DNA of 21,405 nucleotides from an uncultured Clostridium sp. (lineage in GTDB: Bacteria > Bacillota > Clostridia > Lachnospirales > Lachnospiraceae): NCBI GenBank assembly GCA_934438135.1, contig CAKSBP010000050.1:1-21405 (forward strand). Direction: 5' to 3'. Of this stretch, positions 15,772 through 21,405 are shown piece by piece. How positions within the stretch are numbered: the first letter of the stretch is position 1; each line of letters begins with the position of its first letter. Below the pieces are notes generated by a model. The model worked only from the letters and a program-made list of their open reading frames with translations. It had not been told where the DNA came from and searched no databases. A program made the position numbers and the translations under genes.

Positions 15772-15811
15772 GCTGGCACATGGAAAACACTTTTTCCATG
15801 TGCCAGCTTTT
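15772..15811. terminator. Bidirectional terminator between convergent transporter genes
   Basis: A perfect 16-bp stem: 15772-15787 (GCTGGCACATGGAAAA) pairs with 15792-15807, with a 4-base loop. It is followed by TTTTC on the plus strand and CTTTTTAT on the minus strand. It ends both the EamA gene and the sodium:alanine symporter gene. Confidence 0.9.
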
Positions 15812-15819
15812 CATGTCGA

Positions 15820-17229
15820 TTAATTCAGCTTTTTTATTTTATCCAGATAAATTTTTGTTTCTTTCACGACTACATTACTTAAGAAAAGGATTGCAATTAA
15901 GTTTGGCAGTGCCATTAATGCGTTGAAGATATCTGCGATGGTCCATACTGCGGAAATAGACATAAAAGGTCCTATGAAAACAGCCAATACATAGAGCCAG
16001 CGGTAATATTTGAGAATGCTTTTCTTTCCACTGCATAAGTATTCCAGACAGCGCTCGCTGTAATAATCCCATCCGAGAATGGTTGTAAATGCAAAGAAAA
16101 CAAGACAGAGCATCAATAGGAAAGCACTGATAGCAGATGGGAACGGAAGACCTTTCTGGAATGCAGCAGTTGTAATACCGACGCCTTCTAGTCCGATGTT
16201 CCAGGTTCCTGTAAGGACAATGGTAATACCAGTCATGGTACAGATAATAATCGTATCAATAAAGGTTCCAGTCATGGAAACCAGTCCTTGTCGTACCGGT
16301 TCATTTGTCTTTGCGGCGGCAGCAGCGATTGGGGCACTTCCTAAACCAGCTTCGTTGGAGAAGATACCTCTTGCAATACCACTTTGCATAGCGATTAGAA
16401 TACTTCCTAAAGCACCGCCAGCAGCAGCTTTTATACCAAAAGCACTTTTAAAAATGGTAACTACAGCAGCAGGAATCTTATTGAAGTTTAAGACAAGAAT
16501 TGTAACGGCAGCCAGGATGTAAAGACCAGCCATGAAAGGAACGACAATCTGTGAGACGCTGGAAATACGCTTGATTCCGCCGATGATTACAAGACCGACA
16601 CAGGCAGTCAGTACAATTCCGGAAATTACAACCGTCCAAGAATAAGTATGGCCTAAGATGCTTACGTTCCAGGAGTTATTTGGGTCAAAATAGTTGTTTA
16701 CTGCATTGGAAATACCATTTACCTGTGTAAAGGTACCAATACCAAGCAGACCAACACCAGTTCCGAAAAATGCAAAGATTTTTGCGAGCCATTTAAAATT
16801 TTTTCCCATACCGTTTTCAATATAGTAGAAGGGTCCGCCTAATGCGTGTCCATTTTTATTGATAACACGGTATTTAATTGCTAAAACACCTTCTGCATAT
16901 TTTGTTGCCATGCCGAAAAGTGCAGCAATCCACATCCAGAATAAGGAACCGGGGCCGCCAGTAGAAATAGCAGTAGCAACACCGACGATATTACCAGTGC
17001 CGATGGTTGCAGAAAGTGCCGTACAAAGTGCTGCAAAGCTGGATACTTCTCCAGAGCCGCCTTCTTCATTATGTACCATGTATTTCAGAGCTCTTGGAAG
17101 CTGAAGAATCTGCAGTCCCCTTAACCGTATGGTCAGGTAAATTCCAACTGCAAGAATGATGACAATGAGTGGGATGCCCCACACAAAGCTGTCAATAGCT
17201 GTTAATAAATCATTTAGTTGATTTAACAT
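15820..17229 (-). CDS. Sodium:alanine symporter (AGCS family, AlsT-like)
   Basis: A 469-aa inner-membrane protein that imports alanine or glycine (possibly glutamine) with sodium. AGCS signatures: ATIGTGNIVGVA (74-85), GGPGSLFWMW (91-100), the GGPFYYIENGMG loop (131-142), and FSNEAGLGSAPIAAAAAKTN (290-309). Length and eleven or so hydrophobic segments fit the family. The start ATG at 17229 has GAGGG about 9 bases upstream. The leader region is shared with the divergent thioesterase gene; a weak minus-strand promoter TTGTCT-17-TAAATT lies at 17277-17305. It is a single-gene unit ended by the shared hairpin at 15772-15811. Family certain; exact substrate not decided. Confidence 0.93.
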   Translation of the reverse strand: MLNQLNDLLTAIDSFVWGIPLIVIILAVGIYLTIRLRGLQILQLPRALKYMVHNEEGGSGEVSSFAALCTALSATIGTGNIVGVATAISTGGPGSLFWMWIAALFGMATKYAEGVLAIKYRVINKNGHALGGPFYYIENGMGKNFKWLAKIFAFFGTGVGLLGIGTFTQVNGISNAVNNYFDPNNSWNVSILGHTYSWTVVISGIVLTACVGLVIIGGIKRISSVSQIVVPFMAGLYILAAVTILVLNFNKIPAAVVTIFKSAFGIKAAAGGALGSILIAMQSGIARGIFSNEAGLGSAPIAAAAAKTNEPVRQGLVSMTGTFIDTIIICTMTGITIVLTGTWNIGLEGVGITTAAFQKGLPFPSAISAFLLMLCLVFFAFTTILGWDYYSERCLEYLCSGKKSILKYYRWLYVLAVFIGPFMSISAVWTIADIFNALMALPNLIAILFLSNVVVKETKIYLDKIKKLN

Positions 17230-17276
17230 GATAAAATACCCTCGTCTTTCGTGTGAACTAAGTAAGTAACGCTATT

Positions 17277-17305
17277 AATTTATCATAAAACGGTGTATAA
17301 GACAA
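17277..17305 (-). promoter_or_regulatory. Possible promoter of the AGCS symporter gene
   Basis: On the minus strand TTGTCT (17300-17305) and TAAATT (17277-17282) are 17 bases apart; both boxes match only 4 of 6, so the call is tentative. Confidence 0.3.
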
Positions 17306-17347
17306 GTTCCTGCCGAAATGATAATACGTAGAAATTAACTTTAATAT

Positions 17348-17376
17348 TTGCATTAGCTGATATTTCATGTCATAAT
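17348..17376 (+). promoter_or_regulatory. Promoter of the thioesterase gene
   Basis: TTGCAT (17348-17353) and CATAAT (17371-17376) are 17 bases apart. The leader to the ATG at 17421 is about 38 bases and carries AAAGGGAGAG at the ribosome site position. Confidence 0.5.
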
Positions 17377-17420
17377 AAGAAAGGTATTTTTATTTTAGAA
17401 TACTGGAAAGGGAGAGTGAA

Positions 17421-17831
17421 ATGGAAGAAAGAAGATATTGTCATAAGGTACAATACTATGAAACGGATCAGATGAAGGTTGTACATCATTCCAATTATAT
17501 TAGGTGGTTTGAAGAGGCAAGAACAGATTATATGAGTCAGGTAGGTGTTCCTTATGCAGAAGTAGAACGTGCGGGAATCATTATTCCAGTGGTAGATGTA
17601 TCCTGCAAGTATAAAAAAATGACCAGGTTTGGAGAAACGGTTGAGATTATCACTAGAGTTACAAAATTTAATGGAGTGATTATGGAGTGTGAGTATGAAG
17701 TCTATGGACAAGAAAACCAGGAACTTAAGGTAACGGGGACATCCTCTCATTGTTTTTTGGACAAAGATTATAAAGTGGTTTCTTTGAAAAGAAAATATCC
17801 AGATATATATGAAAAGCTTCTTAAGGCCTGA
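17421..17831 (+). CDS. Acyl-CoA thioesterase, 4HBT/YbgC-type hotdog fold
   Basis: A 136-aa single-domain hotdog enzyme that hydrolyses acyl-CoA or acyl-ACP thioesters. The YbgC/4-hydroxybenzoyl-CoA thioesterase signature is clear: YYETDQMKVVHHSNYIRWFE (12-31), with Asp16 as the probable catalytic acid and the HHSNY turn. Later strands KYKKMTRFGETVEI and ECEYEVYG fit the fold, and the length is normal for the family. GGGAG precedes the ATG at 17421. It is a monocistronic gene whose last codons are part of the terminator hairpin (17812-17848), so the stop codon at 17829-17831 lies in the hairpin loop region. The physiological acyl chain is unknown. Confidence 0.9.
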   Translation: MEERRYCHKVQYYETDQMKVVHHSNYIRWFEEARTDYMSQVGVPYAEVERAGIIIPVVDVSCKYKKMTRFGETVEIITRVTKFNGVIMECEYEVYGQENQELKVTGTSSHCFLDKDYKVVSLKRKYPDIYEKLLKA

Positions 17832-17848
17832 TGACCTAAGAAGCTTTT
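17812..17848. terminator. Bidirectional terminator overlapping the thioesterase stop codon
   Basis: AAAAGCTTCTTA (17812-17823) pairs perfectly with TAAGAAGCTTTT (17837-17848), and AGG/CCT pairs extend it past one bulged base. The stem carries A runs and T runs at both ends, so it can end both the thioesterase transcript and the minus-strand yjfB transcript. Confidence 0.8.
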
Positions 17849-17862
17849 CATAGCGTCTGATT

Positions 17863-18039
17863 TTAGATGGAAATGTCTATGTTTCCCCCAAGTTCAGGGC
17901 AGACAGAAGCTTCCATCATTTTTTTCATGCCATCGGCTGCGATATCCATTTGATTCATGGAAAGTTTCATGACGGAAACGGCAACCTGGCTGTTTAAATT
18001 CATAGTTGACATTTCAGTTGATAATGCTGCAATATCCAT
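17863..18039 (-). CDS. yjfB: YjfB family protein, 58 aa (putative motility-associated small protein)
   Basis: A 58-codon gene. The protein begins MDIAALSTEM and has the YjfB pattern: a helical body with QVAVSVMKLSMNQ and MDIAADGMKKMMEAS, ending in a short Gly/Ile-rich tail (LGGNIDISI). In Bacillus yjfB is expressed with motility genes, but the molecular function is unknown and the family also occurs widely in Clostridia. A perfect AAGGAGGT lies 6 bases before the ATG at 18039. It lies 21 bases downstream of the ABC-F gene on the same strand, so it is probably co-transcribed with it, and ends at the shared hairpin 17812-17848. No flagellar gene is visible in the window. Confidence 0.85.
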   Translation of the reverse strand: MDIAALSTEMSTMNLNSQVAVSVMKLSMNQMDIAADGMKKMMEASVCPELGGNIDISI

Positions 18040-18060
18040 AGAAAGACCTCCTTTCTGGGA

Positions 18061-19614
18061 CTATATCTTTAAACTCCATTCGGAGCAGTTCCATACATCG
18101 GTTACCAGGCCTTCATAAAATTCTGGTTCATGGCAGATAAGAAGAATACTTCCTTTGTATTCCTCTAAAGCACGTTTCAGTTCTGCTTTGGCATCTTTGT
18201 CTAAATGGTTCGTCGGCTCATCCAATAGAAGAATGTTAGTCTCACGGTTTACTAGTTTACATAAACGGACTTTTGCCTGTTCGCCACCGCTTAGTACACG
18301 TACCTGACTTTCAATGTGTTCTGTAGTCAGACCACATTTTGCAAGAGCGGAGCGAACCTGGTACTGGGTATAGGAAGGAAATTCATTCCAGATTTCCTGA
18401 AGGCAGGTTGTCTGGTTGTCTGCTTTGATTTCCTGCTCAAAGTAGCCGATTTCCAGATAGTCCCCAAGAGTAACAGAACCGCTTAAAGGTTTGTTCAGGC
18501 CTAAAATACTGCGAAGTAGTGTTGTTTTACCAATACCATTGGCACCGACTAAGACAATTCTCTGTCCACGTTCCATGGAAAGATTCAGAGGCTTGGAAAG
18601 TGGTTCATCATATCCGATAACCAGTTCTTTTGTTTCAAATAATACTTTGCCGGATGTACGGGCATTCATAAAATGAAACTCTGGTTTTGGCTTTTCTTTC
18701 TTTAACTCAATTTTGTCCATTTTATCCAGTTTTTTTTGTCTGGACATGGCCATGTTTCTGGTAGAAACTCTGGCTTTGTTTCTGGCAACGAAATCTTCCA
18801 GCTCTTCGATTTCCTGCTGCTGGCGGCGGTACGCTGCTTCTAACTGTGCCTGTTTCATAGCATAAACTTCCTGAAACTTATCATAATCCCCAACATAGCG
18901 GTTTAATTCTTGGTTTTCCATATGGTAAATGAGGTTAATAACGCTATTTAAAAATGGAATATCATGTGAAATCAGGATAAAGGCATTTTCGTATTCCTGA
19001 AGATAACGTTTCAGCCATTCAATATGTTCAACATCTAAATAGTTTGTCGGTTCGTCAAGTAAAAGGATATCTGGTTTTTCTAAGAGAAGTTTGGCAAGCA
19101 GAACTTTTGTCCGCTGCCCACCACTCAATTCGGTAACATCTTTGTCAAGACCGATGGCATCGATACCAAAGGCGCGGGCAATCTCGTCAATTTTAGAATC
19201 AATGATATAAAAATCGTGTGCCATTAAAAGATCCTGAATAACCCCTAGTTCCTCCATCATGGCAGCAAGTTCTTTTTCAGAAGCATCTCCCATTTTATCG
19301 CAGATGCCATTCATTTTCTCTTCTAATTCAAATAAGAAAGAATAGGCGGATTTTAATACGTCGCGGATGGTCTGTCCCTTCTGAAGAACGGTGTGCTGGT
19401 CTAAGTACCCGACTCTGACGTTCTTGGCCCATTCTACTTTTCCTTCGTCTGGCTGTAGTTTTCCGGTAATAATGTTCATAAATGTGGATTTTCCTTCGCC
19501 ATTTGCACCCATAAGTCCGATGTGCTCACCTTTTAAAAGACGGAAAGATACATGATTAAAAATCGCTCTGTCTCCAAAGCCATGGCTCAAATTTTCTACA
19601 TTTAAAATACTCAT
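18061..19614 (-). CDS. ABC-F family ATPase (ribosome-associated, duplicated ABC domain)
   Basis: A 517-aa soluble protein with two ABC ATPase domains and no membrane part, the ABC-F design. Domain 1: Walker A GANGEGKST (36-44), signature LSGGQ (163-167), Walker B ILLLDEPTNYLD. Linker (about 245-310): charged and helical, the region that enters the ribosomal E site in studied members. Domain 2: Walker A GANGIGKTT (357-365), signature LSGGE (441-445), Walker B ILLLDEPTNHLD. ABC-F proteins act on stalled or antibiotic-blocked ribosomes; this one may be housekeeping or protective, which sequence alone does not settle. The second switch region reads CHEPEF instead of the usual SHD. ATG 19614 is chosen because AAGGAG lies 6-7 bases upstream; the frame stays open 61 codons further, but that stretch overlaps the ImmA gene and is not ABC-like. 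Confidence 0.93.
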   Translation of the reverse strand: MSILNVENLSHGFGDRAIFNHVSFRLLKGEHIGLMGANGEGKSTFMNIITGKLQPDEGKVEWAKNVRVGYLDQHTVLQKGQTIRDVLKSAYSFLFELEEKMNGICDKMGDASEKELAAMMEELGVIQDLLMAHDFYIIDSKIDEIARAFGIDAIGLDKDVTELSGGQRTKVLLAKLLLEKPDILLLDEPTNYLDVEHIEWLKRYLQEYENAFILISHDIPFLNSVINLIYHMENQELNRYVGDYDKFQEVYAMKQAQLEAAYRRQQQEIEELEDFVARNKARVSTRNMAMSRQKKLDKMDKIELKKEKPKPEFHFMNARTSGKVLFETKELVIGYDEPLSKPLNLSMERGQRIVLVGANGIGKTTLLRSILGLNKPLSGSVTLGDYLEIGYFEQEIKADNQTTCLQEIWNEFPSYTQYQVRSALAKCGLTTEHIESQVRVLSGGEQAKVRLCKLVNRETNILLLDEPTNHLDKDAKAELKRALEEYKGSILLICHEPEFYEGLVTDVWNCSEWSLKI

Positions 19615-19687
19615 ATTGTAACTCCTTATTGTTTCTTTAGTATTTCGGATTATTCGCGTAAAGTTATGATAAAAATACGATAACAAT

Positions 19688-19716
19688 ATTTTATCGGAAA
19701 ATAGAAAAGCTGACAA
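19688..19716 (-). promoter_or_regulatory. Promoter of the ABC-F gene
   Basis: On the minus strand TTGTCA (19711-19716) and TAAAAT (19688-19693) are 17 bases apart, giving a leader of about 65 bases. An inverted repeat TTTCTTAT/ATAAGAAA (19721-19728 and 19734-19741) lies just upstream of the -35 box, after the ImmA stop codon. It may be a weak terminator or an operator. Confidence 0.65.
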
Positions 19717-19747
19717 TAGATTTCTTATTTCTGATAAGAAAAAATAT

Positions 19748-20425
19748 TTAGTTCTCTGGGTAAAGCCAGTTTTGTTCCAGGTGATAGAAAGAAGCATCCT
19801 GCTTTTTTTCTTTGGAAGAAGAAAGACTGCAGCGCCAGCACGTGTTTTTTAAAGAATTATAAATTGTGGCACCACATTCTGGACATTCACTGATATGATA
19901 AACGAAAAAATCCAGTTTCTTATCATAGAAATACCGGTATAATTCTTGATCTGCAGGAGAGAGCTGTGAAAGAGATTTTCCTTTGTAGTACTTATTATAA
20001 TCAGAAGAGACAACTTCGGCGGCCTGTTTGGAAATACCAAATAGCTGAGAAAGCTGCTGTGTATCTTGAAAATCTGTTTGATGAAGCACGATTCGTGGTG
20101 CAAGAATATGGGAAGCGAAATAGTTTGCTTCGGTTTCTTTGCTGCTATGTAAAAAAATATGTCCTAATTCATGCATCAGGGAAAAATGGATACGCGGCAG
20201 TGGCATCGCATCGTTATAGCAGACTAGTCTGTTCCAGGTAAAAGCATCTTTGGAAAATTTCACTCCCATTTGATAGAGTTCTTCACTTTTTTCTCTTAGC
20301 TTAGAATAGCTGAAGTACGGAATTTCTAATTTTTTTAGAATCTCTACAGTGGAGACAGGGAAGGATTTTATGGAACACAGGCGGTATACGTCCAGTGTTT
20401 TTATTTTGATTTCATCAATTGTCAT
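19748..20425 (-). CDS. ImmA/IrrE family metallopeptidase with C-terminal zinc ribbon
   Basis: A 225-aa protein with an ImmA/IrrE (COG2856) zinc peptidase domain: LMHELGHIFLH gives His85, Glu86 and His89, and KETEANYFASHILAP (96-110) gives the third acidic ligand and the usual A-N-x-F-A signature. A C-terminal zinc ribbon, CPEC (181-184) and CWRC (196-199), is added, which is not part of the minimal family. ImmA-type peptidases cut partner XRE repressors in mobile elements and stress responses. The adjacent upstream gene encodes such a regulator, 30 bases away on the same strand. AGGA with a 4-base gap precedes the ATG at 20425, behind the longer AAGGGAAGGA. Peptidase call firm; its target being the neighbouring regulator is inference. 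Confidence 0.9.
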   Translation of the reverse strand: MTIDEIKIKTLDVYRLCSIKSFPVSTVEILKKLEIPYFSYSKLREKSEELYQMGVKFSKDAFTWNRLVCYNDAMPLPRIHFSLMHELGHIFLHSSKETEANYFASHILAPRIVLHQTDFQDTQQLSQLFGISKQAAEVVSSDYNKYYKGKSLSQLSPADQELYRYFYDKKLDFFVYHISECPECGATIYNSLKNTCWRCSLSSSKEKKQDASFYHLEQNWLYPEN

Positions 20426-20455
20426 AAAATCCTTCCCTTCCTATGTTCAAAATGA

Positions 20456-20779
20456 TTAATCCATATTTGAAAGTAATTGTATCAATTTCATTTTTTCTTC
20501 TGTTGTCAGCTGTTTTCCGCCTCGTGCAATTAAAGTTTTCATATCCTGATAAGGATTTTCCAAAGCATAAGAAGCAACAGAATGATGACCAGATAATTCA
20601 TCCAGGTTAACCTGAAGAATATCGGCAATTCGTTTCAGTGTATCTAGGTCAGGCACGCGGCTTCCATTCTCGTACATGCTGACGGCACTTTTGGATATGC
20701 CAAGTCTGTCTGCAATATCCTTTTGGGTGAATCCGCGGCTTAAGCGAAGATTGCGAAAGATAACATTAAAGTTTCCCAT
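20456..20779 (-). CDS. XRE family HTH transcriptional regulator
   Basis: A 107-aa regulator with a Cro/C1-type HTH (about residues 6-60: IFRNLRLSRGFTQKDIADRL, then GISKSAVSMYENGSRVPDL). A short C-terminal helical tail (about 70-105) contains TTEEKMKLIQLLSNMD. GAGAGGTG lies 7 bases before the ATG at 20779. It is the first gene of a two-gene operon with the ImmA peptidase, as in repressor/anti-repressor pairs of integrative elements, although no integrase is seen here. Its promoter (20806-20834) is back-to-back with the promoter of the structured RNA (20855-20883), so palindromes in the shared 70 bases are natural candidate operators. Confidence 0.9.
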   Translation of the reverse strand: MGNFNVIFRNLRLSRGFTQKDIADRLGISKSAVSMYENGSRVPDLDTLKRIADILQVNLDELSGHHSVASYALENPYQDMKTLIARGGKQLTTEEKMKLIQLLSNMD

Positions 20780-20805
20780 TTCTAATTCACCTCTCTTTTT
20801 CTTAT

Positions 20806-20834
20806 ATTATACACGTGATGTTAACTGAAGTAAA
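20806..20834 (-). promoter_or_regulatory. Promoter of the XRE-ImmA operon
   Basis: On the minus strand TTTACT (20829-20834, 4 of 6) and a perfect TATAAT (20806-20811) are 17 bases apart. It is divergent from the RNA promoter, with 20 bases between the two -35 boxes. Confidence 0.6.
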
Positions 20835-20854
20835 TAAAAAAATTACAAAGCGTG

Positions 20855-20883
20855 TTGACAAACATATGTTCTTGTGATATCAT
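20855..20883 (+). promoter_or_regulatory. Strong promoter of the structured RNA
   Basis: A perfect TTGACA (20855-20860) and TATCAT (20878-20883) are 17 bases apart, the same boxes as the promoter at 10263-10291. The spacer holds a 10-base palindrome AACATATGTT (20861-20870). Confidence 0.8.
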
Positions 20884-20888
20884 GTAAT

Positions 20889-20907
20889 TGTTCACAAGGA
20901 GTGAACA
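20889..20907. promoter_or_regulatory. Inverted repeat at the RNA transcription start, possible operator
   Basis: TGTTCAC (20889-20895) and GTGAACA (20901-20907) flank AAGGA and sit exactly over the expected start near 20890. It could be an operator for the divergent XRE regulator or the first hairpin of the RNA. Confidence 0.5.
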
Positions 20908-21234
20908 TTATAAAAGCTTATGGGGCTTGAGTACAGAAGAGGAGAGATACCGGAGGATGAATGATTCTATTATTCCTATGTATAAGAATTCTTTTTCCTT
21001 CCTAAAAAGTGTTTACATATATCATATGTTTCGGCTGCATTCATTCTAAGGTATCGAAAGTACAAGTGTACAAGTGTGCAAGGGCGGACAATAAGGAGCG
21101 GACTGTATCCGCAGACGTTTCTGATAAACCTTCCGTTTTAAAGGGGGATGTAAGGTTTGGATGGACGGAAATGAAAAGGGGGATTTAGAAAGGATCAGAT
21201 GGTATGAGAGCAGACATACCTTCTGGTTCTTTTT
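20890..21234 (+). ncRNA. Unassigned structured non-coding RNA, about 345 nt
   Basis: The unit has a strong promoter (20855-20883), a strong terminator (21192-21234) and no convincing gene. Helices visible by eye, outside to inside: CTT-GA-GTAC (20926-20934) with GTACAAG (21060-21066); GATACC (20946-20951) with GGTATC (21050-21055); a 5x5 internal loop; ATGAATG (20957-20963) with CATTCAT (21038-21044). Enclosed hairpins are CTTTTT/AAAAAG (20991-21009) and ACATAT/ATATGT (21015-21029). The 3' part has GCGGA/TCCGC (21098-21112) and an H-type pseudoknot (21126-21168). It does not show the signature sequences I know for RNase P, tmRNA, 6S or SRP RNA, or a T-box. It lies between a divergent XRE-ImmA operon and a convergent tRNA gene, so it has no downstream gene to control in cis. 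RNA nature is well supported; family and function are unknown. Confidence 0.7.
21192..21234 (+). terminator. Intrinsic terminator of the structured RNA
   Basis: Arms 21192-21206 and 21215-21229 form a 15-position stem with one T-T mismatch and two G-U pairs, an 8-base loop, and TTTTT (21230-21234) directly after it. Confidence 0.85.
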
Positions 21235-21299
21235 CGGTTCTGAATTTTTTATGTGATAAAGATAAATGATAACGTTGATTTATGTCTGTTATAAATACA

Positions 21300-21331
21300 A
21301 AAAACCTTTAACATTTCTGTTAAAGGTTTTT
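21300..21331. terminator. Terminator downstream of tRNA-Trp
   Basis: AAAAACCTTTAAC (21300-21312) and GTTAAAGGTTTTT (21319-21331) form a perfect 13-bp stem with a 6-base loop, directly past the 3' end of the minus-strand tRNA. The reading on that strand ends in TTTTTTGT. It could also back up plus-strand transcripts of the RNA unit. Confidence 0.8.
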
Positions 21332-21333
21332 GA

Positions 21334-21405
21334 CAGGGGCAGTAGGACTTGAACCCACGACCTGCGGTTTTGGAGACCGATATTCTACCAACTGAACTAT
21401 ACCCC
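21334..21405 (-). tRNA. tRNA-Trp (anticodon CCA), lacking only its first base
   Basis: The minus strand folds as a full cloverleaf. The acceptor GGGGTA pairs with TGCCCC, and the missing first base just outside the window should be A, to pair with the T before discriminator G. The D-arm includes GTTCAGTTGGTAGAAT. The anticodon stem-loop CGGTCTCCAAAACCG has CCA at 21371-21373, and the T-arm is GTGGGTTCAAGTCCTAC. No CCA tail is encoded (TCA follows). CCA reads the UGG tryptophan codon. Confidence 0.95.

Noticed and set aside
16079..16522. A 147-codon plus-strand frame inside the AGCS symporter gene
   Set aside because: It is antisense to a clear family member, is Ala/Pro/Ile-rich by frame effect, and has no start signal.
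19615..19797. A 61-codon N-terminal extension of the ABC-F frame
   Set aside because: It overlaps the end of the ImmA gene and the ABC-F promoter, is not ABC-like, and the internal ATG at 19614 has a strong ribosome site.
20890..21234. RNase P RNA, tmRNA, 6S RNA, SRP RNA or T-box as the identity of the structured RNA
   Set aside because: I do not see the RNase P core signatures, the tRNA-like ends of tmRNA, the 6S bubble design and size, the SRP apical loop, or a T-box motif with a downstream synthetase gene. A model search could overturn this.
1..21405. CRISPR array, insertion sequence or integrase
   Set aside because: No regularly spaced identical repeats, no transposase or recombinase motifs, and no terminal inverted repeats with target duplications were seen.

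Overview
The window reads as chromosomal DNA of an AT-rich Gram-positive anaerobe of the Clostridia, most likely Lachnospiraceae. This is inferred from AGGAGG-type ribosome binding sites, sigma-A-like promoters, and the gene set: an SH3b/glucosaminidase wall hydrolase, a cytoplasmic BspA-like LRR protein next to VWA and MoxR genes, a CsoR-CopA pair, YjfB and DUF739. No transposase, integrase, CRISPR array or rRNA was seen.

Layout. (1) 1-1172, minus strand: a signal-less N-acetylmuramoyl-L-alanine amidase and a DUF739 phage-type regulator, each with its own transcription signals, possibly a worn prophage scrap. (2) 1655-2857, minus: an SDF-family cation symporter with an altered substrate/sodium motif. 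(3) 3102-6179, plus: an operon of two secreted proteins, a 775-aa SH3b/glucosaminidase enzyme and a 241-aa cohesin-like protein, both ending in a cadherin-like beta-sandwich. A 51-aa small ORF on the opposite strand converges on their shared terminator. (4) 6397-7160: about 760 bases without a gene, partly a purine-rich, degenerately repetitive stretch ending in a strong terminator. (5) 7177-10186: a copper operon, with a CsoR operator overlapping the promoter, csoR, and a CopA ATPase whose C-terminal CopZ-like domain has its own AGGAGG and ATG inside the reading frame. (6) 10263-15807: a five-gene operon of LRR protein, VWA/DUF2201 protein, MoxR-type AAA+ ATPase, YgjP-type zinc metallohydrolase and EamA transporter. 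(7) 15820-17831: divergent sodium:alanine symporter and acyl-CoA thioesterase. (8) 17863-20779, minus: XRE regulator plus ImmA/IrrE peptidase, then an ABC-F ATPase followed by a 58-aa YjfB protein. (9) 20855-21234, plus: a promoter, about 345 bases of strongly structured sequence without a convincing gene, and a strong terminator, which I call an unassigned structured non-coding RNA. (10) 21334-21405, minus: tRNA-Trp(CCA), cut by one base at the window edge.

The best candidates for something undescribed are the structured RNA at 20890-21234, the internal CopZ start in copA, and the LRR-VWA-MoxR-metallohydrolase operon. All family calls come from reading motifs by eye; no database search was run.
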